From assembly GCA_029747585.1 (NCBI GenBank), contig JAPEVF010000364.1, forward strand, positions 1 through 44,598: DNA of 44,598 bases. The letters are read 5' to 3'. The notes below the pieces were generated by a model. The model saw only the letters and a program-made list of their open reading frames with translations, was not told where the DNA came from and did no database searches. Below are positions 11,368-22,144 of this stretch, one piece after another. Every line of letters begins with the position of its first letter. Within the stretch, counting starts at the first letter, position 1. The stretch comes from Pleurotus djamor. Taxonomy: Eukaryota; Basidiomycota; Agaricomycetes; Agaricales; Pleurotaceae. A program made the translations under genes and the position numbers.

Positions 11368-12626
11368 CTACAATTCTAATTCCGAGTCACCTGCTACTTC
11401 GGCTATCTCATAGCAGGACGAATGACCCAGTTCACGGTGAATATATTTATTCCATCTATCGAGCAGATGTCAGCTAAGAAATCAGCATACAAGCTCGGTG
11501 GACTTACACATTATACGAGAGAAAAGCTGGTCCTCTGATGTACTCAGTGAACCCCAAGTAGAAGGCACTTTCTTTGATGAGGTCGTCCATCGAACTTGAC
11601 AGTTGCAGTCCCTGCATGTCCATTGGTATTCTGAGACATTGACTGGACTTCAAGTCCCGTATCCCTTCATCGAAGCTATCAAGTGCCATACTTTGCGACT
11701 GTGAGTATATATACTTCCAGTGCGTTCCATAGAACGTCTGTCGTGCATTCTGGAAGTAAAAGCGGTCTGCATTCAGGGACAAAATGGCCCGTGTTTTGAA
11801 GGTTTCCCTCGGGAAAAGCGAGTAAGCGTTATGGGAAGACAGGAAATTCATCGTGCATGCTATGTATGAATGATTAAATCGTTGGTCGTCAAGAGGGTAA
11901 TAATTAATTTGACCCACATGTAGTTGTACTCAAAACGCCAGCAAGAGCGCTTTCTACACAGGCATGGAGTTGGATTGTTTTCCCAGTCGGTGATTTGTAC
12001 TTGAAAATGATCACAAAAGGAGGGCGTCCAAAATCTCCAGTCCTGACTCTCTCCGCTGTCTTTTCACGTTCGGAGGCTGAGCCTGGGCGCAAGATGGACC
12101 CTTGGTATAATTTGTCCGTATAGGTACGGGGTATTGGTGGAACGAAGTAGATGGTTTCGAAAATTCTGTTATAGTATATTTCAGCGGCAGATTCTCCGAA
12201 GTATTTTGGCATTGTGAGTTCGCAACCAACGTCGTTGACAAGCCAGTTGGAGATTTCTATACAGTCGTGGTGATGAACAAATAGTTGTAACGGTCGATTC
12301 CCGCCTGGTTTAATACGCCAATTAACGTATCGCATTGCTACACACCCGCCGATAAGAAGACTCGTTTTCGATTGCAGTTGACGCAGTTGGGGAACATGTT
12401 TGATCGGCATAAAGTCAGACATTAAGCTGTTGAGATTTCGATGCCTGTTACAGTATCGTTTGACCGTCTCGTATATAACACGACATGTTTGCCCAAAAAG
12501 CATCAAGCGGGAGAGCGACAGATTGTCCAGTATGACCAGTTGTACGTCGTATGACGCCATGAAAATTTCTTCGAACCGTCCCGGTTTGATCTTATTCAGT
12601 ATAGTATATAGCGGCTGTTGAAGCAT
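11368..12626 (-). CDS. F-box / nucleotidyltransferase-like family protein, copy 1
   Basis: Three minus-strand exons (12626-11918, 11859-11508, 11455-11368) join in frame to 382 residues. Residues ~22-60 resemble an F-box (VQLVILDNLSLSRLMLFGQ then TCRVIYETV). The middle has a Gly-Gly turn (LLIGGCVAMRYV) at the place where copies 2 and 3 carry VSGSTVLNFL and ISGPTALRFL, but the following strand reads PLQLFV where copy 2 has the acidic DLDLYV. The next exon begins with the shared block CTMNFLSSHNAYSLFPRETF. The last exon ends AGDSELEL. Exon 2 is 352 nt, the same as the equivalent exon of copy 3. I recognise the layout as a large uncharacterised family of agaric genomes but know no established function. 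This copy lacks the acidic residues expected of an active nucleotidyltransferase. Further 5' exons may exist, for example around 12650-12700 (DIQRRLLAEHL). Confidence 0.6.
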
Positions 12627-12813
12627 TATTCAATACACAATTGTCTTATCTATTTGATATTGTCAACGTACCAAGTGTTCGGCCAGCAAACGGCGCTGTA
12701 TGTCCTGTATGATAAGTGAGTGAAAGTTGCACGATTAGAAATCATATGTGGTACGAACAATGTTGTTGTTCGCGTCCATGAGTTTGAATGCTTTGCTCAT
12801 AGTCGTTGTCCGT

Positions 12814-12821
12814 CTTTTATA
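12814..12821 (-). promoter_or_regulatory. TATA box for copy 1 of the F-box/NTase-like family
   Basis: TATAAAAG reads on the minus strand about 190 bases upstream of the first in-frame ATG of the gene ending at 11368. The distance suggests an untranslated leader with an intron or an unrecognised first exon (an ATG at about 12780 opens a short frame). Confidence 0.4.
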
Positions 12822-13784
12822 CTCGTTGAGGGTATATTTTATTTTTTAATATTTTTCGAATCCGCGTCCGAATGTGTCCAACCCGGGTAACGGAGTTGAT
12901 AGTTGAGACTGGTGGTAACATCGACATCGACATCGGTATTATCAAATGACGTCGACAATGATATTGATTGACACTTGCATTAGCATCGTCATCTCTACCT
13001 ATCCACGTCGACGTCGATTGCGATGTTTCTGCTTATGGATATGGTTGATTGAGAGGTTTATTTTGTGATGTTTCAGATTGACTGTCAATGACGAACGTTT
13101 AACACAGGTGGACTTTAATATAGAATGACTTTACACGGTTGTCCCGAAATCATATGCAGACGTTTCCTGGCTAAGTCGGATGTGGATATTTGTCGTCACA
13201 ATATTATCTATTACACCAAGCACCGTATCTGATCAGGCCTTGTATATAGCGAGAAGCCTGGTATTTAGCCTGAATATCGCGCAGATGTCTTGAATATGAG
13301 AGCTCCAAGACGTTGACAAGATGTCAACGAGAGAAGGACGAAACTAGAGAAACGAGAACAGCGAATACCCCTTAAGATTTGCCTTGAATGCCCCCACCAA
13401 TTGGATCTGGACGACGTCAACTGTTTCCTAGGCAATTTTACAGCATCATGGGTCCAACATGGGTCGAGCGCATGGTCAAAGTCAAAGAAATCTGGTCAAG
13501 TTGGTTTCGACGTTTGTGTAACCTTTTCCCCATGGATTTTAAGAGGGTCAACATTTTTGTAAACTAATCTTTTCCCGTGGGTTTCACGCTGATTTTTCAT
13601 TTTCAAAAGTTTTGTTTGATCTCGTCGGATGACATTATCAGATGAAGTGGTTATCGGGGAATGACAATGTCACATGTCTAATCAATGGTCGAGTCGGTTG
13701 CTGTCTATCAAGTGAGTCGAATTCATGTTGTTTGTTGTCTGTGAAGTGAGTCAACACCATTGGTTGAGACGATAACGGTTTCAG
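12822..13784. promoter_or_regulatory. divergent intergenic region with paired direct repeats upstream of the Helitron gene
   Basis: There is no gene. The region separates a minus-strand promoter (12.81 kb) from the plus-strand promoter of the Helitron gene (13.78 kb). Two similar 17-mers, TGTCTATCAAGTGAGTC (13702-13718) and TGTCTGTGAAGTGAGTC (13736-13752), lie 34 bases apart just upstream of the TATA box and could be binding sites. A short CATCGA microsatellite occurs near 12920-12935. Near 13520-13590 a TTTTCCC(C/G)-containing segment is repeated imperfectly. Confidence 0.35.
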
Positions 13785-13793
13785 TATAAAAGG
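13785..13793 (+). promoter_or_regulatory. TATA box of the Helitron Rep-helicase gene
   Basis: TATAAAAGG lies 44 bases before the ATG at 13829. This is the right distance for a transcription start about 30 bases downstream and a very short leader. It supports the start chosen for the gene. Confidence 0.6.
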
Positions 13794-13828
13794 CTCCTTC
13801 GGATGTTGGGAACACCTCCTAACCTATC

Positions 13829-16800
13829 ATGACTACCTATTTGAATGGTATTCCCGTGCATTCGTCATTCGACTTAACATTAGATCGATCGTCTGTTTCA
13901 TACCGAACTTCTTGTCGTGTGCACTCGGAGAATCAAGTAGCTGGCTTCATGAACGCACAGATATCCATCCCAACCAACTGTGGCTACATCAGCATAGTCA
14001 TGGACCTAGAAATCGTGGATAGGATCGAACCAGATTTAGTGCTTGCGCGAGATTGGTCCACACGCTATGTGGCGTCAGTGTATACACTGTATTCCGGAGG
14101 TAAGCTATTAAATTATACTATGGGATCTCAATATCAATGATCATGTCTTGACGCTTTTCCTTTGTTTCCGTTTTTCAGCAGGTAATATAAGCGCACAAAC
14201 CGATCCGCCTGTGACATCAGTTCGCATCGACCGATCTACGGCGTTACAGGCTGTCGACCAACCTGTGGAATCATACGATGACAACCGACTTGCAATGACC
14301 CATGATGTTGACCTACCTGTAGCGCCGTATGATGCTTCGATCATGACCTACATGAATCAAGACGAGAATCCACTTACTTCGTCTCTTCAAGACGAGTCGT
14401 CATCTTTCTACACTTTTTCAAATGACGTCTTAAATATTCGATGTCACATGGAAAGCCATGGTATCACAGACAGTCCGGAATCTATCGAAGAATGCCGCGA
14501 ATACCTTGTTCAGCACATTTTCTCTGCTGCGTGTATTGTCAATGTACAATCGGAACGATATCATTATGCGTGTAAACGCTTTGCTAAACCTTTCATCAAT
14601 TCGCTTCACATGGCGTACGAGGCCTACAGAACATTCCTATCCACACCAGATTTATCGGTGGCGTCGTTATGCTGTACATCAAGAGCTATCGGTGTAACAC
14701 AGGACACATGGAAATATAGTCGCAACGAGCTTTTCGACATGATTTCCGACCAGCAACTGATGATCGTACAAACATTTTCTAAATTATACTCTCTCAAAGA
14801 TGTTATTCAGTCGACGTACCGTGGTACCAAGTCAAAGATGATGCTCATATGTTCCACACATAACATTTCTGTGCCGCCCAATTCATCAAAGCCCCAGATG
14901 AAGCGTCTCATTTTCGATCATATCATCAATGCGAGATGTCTTAACATCGGAGATTTTCCTCCTTTAGCCTGCCGTGCTCTTTGTTTGGGTTTATCTGACG
15001 ATCTTGTTTCCCTTAATGTCGATACATCAAAGCTCGAGTTGTTCAAAGGAATATTGTTGCTTTTGAGGCCACCGGAGTTGCGTCAGTTATTGACAACTTT
15101 GGAGGTTGATTATGACGACGAAGAAACGTTGAAAATTCTTCGCAGAAAGTTGAAACAAGAAATATTTCTTCGAGATGATAATCAAACAAGGAAGTCGGTC
15201 CCATTGGACCCCGTACAGCCATACCATATCACAGATCAATATAAGGGCGATTCTACCTGGCCTTCTGTGTTATCTCAGGACGATAAGGATCAACTCATTT
15301 CCTCCTTCTTGAAGGAGACTTCGTCCAGCGCACTATCTAAGATTGTTTGTGGAGTCTGTGGTGAGGCCGTAATCCGCGGACAAGTTCGAGCTGTTCGAGC
15401 ATCCGAAGTTCCGTTGCATTTGTTGTCTATTAAGGAGCACGGCACCGGGTTGTCGACGTGCTCTCGTGCTTATTCAACTCTTCCCAACCATATACTACTT
15501 GTTGATTACCATATCGACCCGGCCGCGGTACATTACGACATGGAAACGTCGACGCTGGATCAACTTTGGATAGATATATGCTTCCCTTGTAACGGCCAAC
15601 TTGCGATGGGTCGTCTCCCTGCTCGTGCAATCGCCAACTACAACTTCTATGGTGTGGTCCCTCCCGAGCTTAAAGATCTTTCGGTCGTTGAAGAGGCCAT
15701 GATAGCCTTATGCCGAACGAAATGCATGATCGTGCAGCTGCGAGAAGCCGATGTCTCATCGACCGGACCAGCTAATCAACGGGCATTGAGGGGCAATGTT
15801 ATTGTCTATCCACAGGATGCGGCAGAGATAGCCAGCATTTTACCCCCTTCAATTGCAGAAATTCAGAATTTTATATGTGTCGTCTTCGTTGGCTCTGGTG
15901 GCCCCTCGGATGAGACCTTATTGCGGAGCACTCCCTTAGCGGTCAGAGGCGATCGTGTTTACCGTGCTCTTCAATGGCTTATCTCGAACAATCACCTTTA
16001 CCATAATGTCGTCGTCGATAATGATGTTTTAAGAGAAGTAGACGCGATCGGTCACATTCCGCTCCATGTAGAACATGTCGAATCTTCCCTCGCTGCATCT
16101 ACTCTGATCTCCCGATATGACCAAGTAGAAGCGGATATTCCACCCCAGCCTCGATCAGACGCTTCTCAACCAGCGATACCTTTTGAGAGTGTCTTTATCA
16201 CAGGGCTTCAACCTCTCGCTTCTCCAAATGTGTTGAGAGCCGCTGCTTTGATGCATTTAAAGGAAAAGCACGGAAATTATATCCGTATTCCATATGACCC
16301 TAGTCCTGTTAATAGCTTCGACAACCCTCCTATGTTCCCAATGATGTTTCCATTGCTATTTCCATACGGAACCGGGGGATTCGAGGATAAGAGAAGGATG
16401 AGGACTATCTCCATGAGAAATCAAGTCAAGCATATGCTGCGACTCGCTGATAAAAGATTCCAGAAGCACCTTGGATTTCTTTTCGCTGCTTTTAATGTTT
16501 TACAGAGAAGGGAGAGCCTGTTACGAACAAGTCTACGAACAAAACATCCCTCATTTCAGAACATAGCTGCTCAGTTAACTTCAGTTTCACATGAGGCACT
16601 TACAAAACTATGCGATCGCTTAAAGAACGACGGTTCTTTCTCACCGCAAAATGATCAAGAGCGTCGAATATACAAGCTGATGAAAGAGGTCAACGTTGTT
16701 ACTGGGAGTGTACAGGGATCTTCTGCTTCAAAACTTATTCGACGTAACGAAATCCGTGCTTTGATGCTTGAAAAAGGACTTCCGAGCTTTTTTGTCACAT

Positions 16801-19800
16801 TGAATCCTGCCGACGTTTATAATCCAATTGTCACATTTCTCACTGGCACAGAATTCGACCTCGATGAATTTCTAGAGCAGAATGTTCCTTCGTACTGGTC
16901 CCAAGCAATTGACATCGCAAATAATCCATGTGTCGGTGCCGAATTTTTCCATTTGTATATGAAAGCTTTTATTCGGTGCCTTCTTGGATACAAAGGCGGT
17001 GGATACCATCACGACAAAGACTTGAGCGGTGTATTGGGCTATACCAAGGCATTCTATGGTTGTATAGAGTCTCAAGGACGCGGGACGCTTCATTGTCACA
17101 TGCTCATATGGTTAGAAGGTGCACATAACCCAGACGAGATGAAGAAGAGGCTTTTAGCAGACGAAAGTTTTGCTCTACGACTACTTGCATATTTAGAAGA
17201 CGTCATTCATAATGATATACCAGCACCTTCAACGGCCAATGTTCCGTCAGACACATTCCATGCTGCGTCTCTCCGAACTGTCGATCCCTTGAAAAGTACT
17301 CATCCCGGAGTCGAGTGTAGAAGCAAAGATTTCCACAACGTTGTCAAAGCATGCCAATCTCACAAGCATTCTCATACATGTTTTAAATATTGTAAAGGTG
17401 CAATTCGAGAATGTCGGTTTGGCTTGGGAACGGAGCGAGAAAGACCGGTCTCTATCATCACGGAAGATGGGGACATAAATCTTCGATGCGACAATGGTCT
17501 TATCAATGACTACAACCCGACTGTCTTGGAGGCCGTGCGCTGTAATATGGATATCAAGTTAATTGGATCAGGGATATCGGCCAAGGCAACGATCTACTAC
17601 ATCACTGACTATATTACCAAACTCGATCTCAAAGCACATGCGTCATACACGGCATTGGAACTTGCAGTCAAACGCTTAGAGGATCACGATGATCAGTACG
17701 ATACTCCTGCTGCGCGTTCAAAGAAGATGTTACAGAAATGTGCAAGTGCTATGATTTCACGTCAAGAGGTTTCAGCACCCATGATCGCTTCGTATCTTCT
17801 TGGGTATGACGATCATATGACCAGCCATCAGTTCAAGGTCTTATATTGGCAAGCTTTTGAATATTATATCAATGACGTTCTCGAGGCAAGTCATGGTCTT
17901 ATTATATTTTATCAATGCCCTTCTCAAGGCAAGTAATTCCGACCCGTAGAACTTGTCGACAAACAATTGTTCAGAGACGTCGGATGGTATGTGTAACATT
18001 GTAGATGCAAATGAATCTCGAGAAACGGACGATGCAGATGATGTCGAGAGCGTAGATGAAGCCAGCGACACTGAAAAGGTCGACGATAATGCAGAAATTG
18101 TTTTCGAGACAAATGAAGACGGTGCCATTCTACCCGTGTCCGGTTATGTTGAGGACTATGTTAATCGGTCCCAAGCCCTTGAATCGTTCAGTGTTTGGGA
18201 TATGACTGCGCAGCTGGATAAGATTCCACGGTATCATTCGGGTGCTGAAGACGGTAGACCGTTGCGTAAAGACCGGCGCAATTACCTCTTCCTTCCTGGA
18301 CATCGCGATCACAAGACGCATGCCTTTCGTGTCCGGACATTAATCCGTGTCCCTGTTCCAGTCGGTCCTGGTCTTCCTCGAAGAGACAGACAGGAAACGT
18401 TGGAAAGACATGCCAAGGTTATGCTAATACTTTTTAAACCATGGCGAAGTCTCGCGGATCTCAAGTCACATACCCAAGGATGGGTAGAATCTTATCGACA
18501 CTTCATTTCCCAAGCACCTTCCCATGTTCAAGATGTCATCAATAATATGCAGTTATTACATGAATGTCGAGATAGCAAAGACGATCATTTTGACGCGATG
18601 AGGAAAGCTAGGAAACTTGCTGGACTGGTTCGCGTGAATCACGAATCTATTGAGGACGACAACGGTATTGAAGCGCAGTTGACAGATAACGAGATCATCA
18701 ACCATTTAGAGAAGATCGACATGATTTACGCCCGTTCTCGAACGGAGGCGAACATGGGCGTCATGGAATGTATGACGTCAGCCGTTAACTCTGGCTTAGT
18801 TCGTCGCCTTGATCATATATCATTTGACGCCAGCGAGGATCGAGCTATACATACCCTTGTCGACTCTGAACTTGATGGACCCGAGTCCAAGTGGAGGAAA
18901 GCCTACGTTGATTCGATGCAAAACAGATTTGAAGCCCCAACTCCTTTTGCACAACCGTCGACGATCAATATGAAGGCGGGTGTTGCTATCTGCGCAGGGT
19001 CCAGAGGTCTGTTCAACATGTCTATTGACGTACCCAGGTTAATGCCAGGAAGTCGAATCCAACATACTCCATTGGAGGACATCATACGTGATGTAGAGAT
19101 CGAGTTTTCGCTCAATAAGGAACAGAGTCGTGCACTTCGCATAGTGGCTAACCATTCTGATGAAAAGGAACCGCAACAGTTGAAGATGTTCCTCATGGGT
19201 CGTGGTGGTACGGGAAAATCACGAGTAATCCAAGCGTTGACTTCATTCTTTGCTCGTCGACTTCAGTCCCATCGATTCATGTTGGGTGCTTTTACTGGCG
19301 TAGCTGCGATCCATGTGGGAGGATCGACTCTACACTCTCTCATGGGTTTGAGTCGAGACAAGAGTCGATCTCGAAGGAATTCTAAATCCCACAGAAAGAT
19401 CACTGAAAGATGGGAGCCTGTCGATTATCTTTTGATTGACGAGGTCTCTATGGTCGGCTGTTCGCTGCTGTTCGATATAAGTCAAGGACTAGCGGCTGCG
19501 AAGGGTCGAGATTTGCCTTTCGGCGGTGTGAATATGATATTCTCGGGGGATTTCGCCCAATTACCGCCAGTCAAACAAGTGAGCTTGTTCACCCGCGTAG
19601 ACACGAGATCTATCGCATCGCTATCCAAAGGAGATAAACCGACTGCCATGGGCCGACTGCTGTGGTTGAGTGTTGATTGTGTTGTAGAGCTGACGGAAGT
19701 GATGAGACAAGCAGGGCCGGAGAATGCTACCTTTGTTACTCTCCTCGATCGTGTACGAGAAGGACAATGCACGGATGAAGACTATAAACTTCTTAGCAAT

Positions 19801-20700
19801 CGCTTATTGACGACTGTTAATCCGGTTTGGCAGACTTCAGAATGGTCAAATGTTCCAGTGATCGTCTATCCCAATGCTTTGAAAGATTCAATGAACATCG
19901 CATGTACTGCTTCGTACGCGTATACAAATAGTAAATCGTTTCACTGGTATCATTCAGAAGATTTTCATAAAGGCGAGCTTGTCTCAAATGCAAGGCTCCG
20001 TGCACTTTTGTTTGCCGTCGATTCAGGACACTCAAAGCAGCGAATGGGGAGGTTACCTCTTGTCGAGGGGATGCCAGTGATGATTGCCCATAACTATGCC
20101 GTTGAAGCTGGTGTGGCAAACGGAAGTATAGGCGAATTGCGCAGAATTCGTTATAAAATCAATGATTTCGGTGAACGTGTTGCCATTTCATGTGTTGTCA
20201 AACTTCCTGATTGTCGTATACAATTTCCGGGTCTCGAGGAGGGGAAAGTTCCAGTGCTGCAAGAGGACGTAAAAATCCGTTTTTACAATCCGTTTAGTGA
20301 AGAAACGTGCTCCTTTGTTCGTCGACAATTAGGTATAATGCCCGGCTATGCATACACTGCACACAAAGCGGAGGGAATGACATTGAAGAATGTTATTGTG
20401 GACATACAGTCCTGTAAAGGAATTGAAAGTGTCTATGTGATGTTGTCACGGGTCAAGTCCTTGGATGGATTACTTCTTTTACGGCCATTCGATATCAAGA
20501 AGATTCGTTGCCGACCATCCCAAGATAGGCGAATAGAAACTGATCGGCTTAGGATACTACGTTTCAAAACGATCTGTCGCTACGGCGAAGACGACGAAGC
20601 TAGTAGTGCTAGACTTGAAGTCAAACGGCTGCTGAAGTTGTTCAACGAAGCGAATGCAAATGACACATTGACCAAGTCTCGGAAAAGGCGTAGAGAATGA
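13829..20700 (+). mobile_element. Helitron transposon protein: Rep (HUH endonuclease) fused to PIF1-family helicase
   Basis: Rolling-circle transposase that nicks the element end through paired tyrosines and unwinds DNA 5'-3'. A three-exon model (13829-14099, 14179-17889, 17975-20700) keeps one frame throughout, about 2235 residues; the 85-nt second intron replaces the stop that otherwise separates the two halves. In order: a ~90-residue N-terminal exon (DLVLARDW motif); a Cys-rich region (CGVCG, CFPCNGQ, VVPPELKDLS) like DUF6570; the Helitron-like N domain with the HUH motif in RGTLHCHMLIWLEG (His codons near 17091-17099); and the two-tyrosine motif IYYITDYITK (17592-17618). The helicase half has Walker A GRGGTGKS (~19198), Walker B LLIDEVSMVG, SGDFAQLPPV, the TAHKAEGMT motif and VYVMLSRVKSLDG. 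All catalytic residues look intact, so the element may be autonomous. I could not fix the 5' TC and 3' CTRR ends. Confidence 0.93.
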
Positions 20701-20733
20701 ATGGGCAACGTAATATGCATTAACTTTAGTCTG

Positions 20734-21324
20734 CTATGTAAAAGTAATTATCTCGATGAAAAAAACACATCCTTCGCTCGTGATTTCCCCTCCATCAGTT
20801 AACATGTACACCATGTCGTTTTCTGCTATAAAAACATATTCCTTTGCGTCATGATCGTTGAATTGAGCTATGAAGAGAGTGGTAGGCTGTTTTTTCGTGA
20901 CGATATGCATAGATATTGAACTGACTTGGATTTCCCTTCCCGGGGCTGACGAAAGAATTAAAATTTTGCACATAATATTGAATTCGAATCTCTGCCAAGA
21001 AGAGATCGCGATTTGTTGAGACCTCATAGGTTGGAGAGGCATACGTCTCGTCTAAGTATGGCGCATTGTTCGTTAGTCTCTAGGCTGTATTGGAATGACT
21101 TACGACGTATCATCGCTGTGTACCCCATCTGATTCTCCGGCTCGAGTGGTAAATATCTCCAAGACCATGGAGAGTCTGATTTAACTGTGAATGTAATTAA
21201 GCGATCGATTCAAAACGTATAGAAATGGACCAGTAATGGACTTACTTGTGAGAGTAGGAATGTTAGACTGGTAGTCGGGAATGCTTAGACAATCGTCAAT
21301 GGGAGAAGTTGGCGCATTGAACAT
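20734..21324 (-). CDS. small gene of unknown function convergent with the Helitron gene
   Basis: On the minus strand an ATG in good context (CCACCATG) at 21324 starts MFNAPTSPIDDCLSIPDYQ. A GTAAGT...CACAG intron (21185-21245) joins it in frame to SDSPWSWRYLPLEPENQMGY. After a second donor near 21103, two frames are both protein-like: one reads YASPTYEVSTNRDLFLAE, and the other ends IAENDMVYMLTDGGEITSEG at the stop codon at 20734. A further short intron or a frameshift must join them. No domain is recognised and there are no cysteine or histidine clusters. The 3' end lies only 33 bases from the stop of the Helitron gene, so it may be cargo of the same element or a host gene next to the insertion. 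Exon boundaries beyond the first intron are uncertain. Confidence 0.4.
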
Positions 21325-21563
21325 GGTGGGGATGACGACATCGCAATGTTAGCCGGTTGTATTTATATGATATGTCTCAACGCTCTACTCGGGAGTGGAT
21401 ACGCTGCCTTGCTACAATGTTTGTGATGTCCTCAGTCTAATGGTGTTTCATCCTACTAGACGTGAGACTGAAGTAGATGGGTAGTGGACGTGGTCTTTTG
21501 CCTGGATAGGGACGGGAGTGGATAACGCGGACAATCTGTCGATGTCACGTTCGCAATTTGGTG

Positions 21564-21715
21564 ATTAGAGACTATCTGCAACCCGTCGCGCACTCAAACC
21601 CGTCGCAATCAAGGGTCAAATTTCAGGGGGATTTCTGAGGATTTGGCAGAGGCCTTGGCATTTTTGTCGCGGAGCAGACCACTTCGCGACGGGCTGCAGA
21701 TACTTAGTCTCTAAT
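21564..21715. mobile_element. 152-bp MITE-like element with terminal inverted repeats
   Basis: The left end ATTAGAGACT, then ATCTGCAACCCGTCGCG, is mirrored at the right end by CGCGACGGGCTGCAGAT, then AGTCTCTAAT, an inverted repeat of about 27 bp with a few mismatches. The interior is only about 95 bp and has no gene. This is the form of a non-autonomous miniature element. The terminal ATTAGAGACT/AGTCTCTAAT may include the target-site duplication, so the exact ends are uncertain. It sits in the spacer between the small gene at 21.3 kb and the gene at 22.1 kb. Confidence 0.65.
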
Positions 21716-21899
21716 GTCGTCCCTGTTGATATGGGATCATAAAGTCTGATGACCATGTTTCGACTGGATTGCACACACTATGCCCAGTGATTGAACGGAA
21801 GAAAGCAGATGCTCAGGATCATCGTCTTGGAAGGGAATCAATAAACGAGCCAACGTCACGTGTGATATGTCGAGCCTACGGCGAGTGACAACCATAACC

Positions 21900-22010
21900 T
21901 ACAGGCAACAATTCGACAAACGACAACCTGATAAATGACAGTTCGACTGATAATTGTGAGAATCCGACAAGCGACAGACCGACAAGTGACAACCTGGTAC
22001 GCGACATCCT
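21900..22010. repeat. short degenerate repeats of the form GACAA-NN-GACA
   Basis: The stretch contains several copies of a short unit: CGACAAACGACAACCTG, then TGACAGTTCGAC, CGACAAGCGACAGACC and GACAAGTGACAACCTG. The unit is about 9-17 bases long and irregularly spaced. It lies 130-240 bases upstream of the ATG of the next gene, so it could be a cluster of protein-binding sites or a decayed microsatellite. Confidence 0.4.
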
Positions 22011-22144
22011 AGCAGTACTTGCATCGTTGACAATTTCCCGGGGTTAAGACACGCAGGTTTACGTTGTACCGTTTTTTGCTATGATAGAGATCGTAGCTTT
22101 ATATTGGACACTTGGACGCTCGAATCTGGCCACTCCCCACCATC

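Noticed and set aside
17953..20700. A separate helicase gene starting at 17953
   Set aside because: An in-frame 85-nt intron joins it to the Rep half, and RepHel fusion is the rule in Helitrons.
20700..22100. Helitron 3' terminus (CTAG-type end after a hairpin)
   Set aside because: CTAG occurs at several places, but none is preceded by a convincing hairpin at 10-12 bases. I therefore give no element ends.
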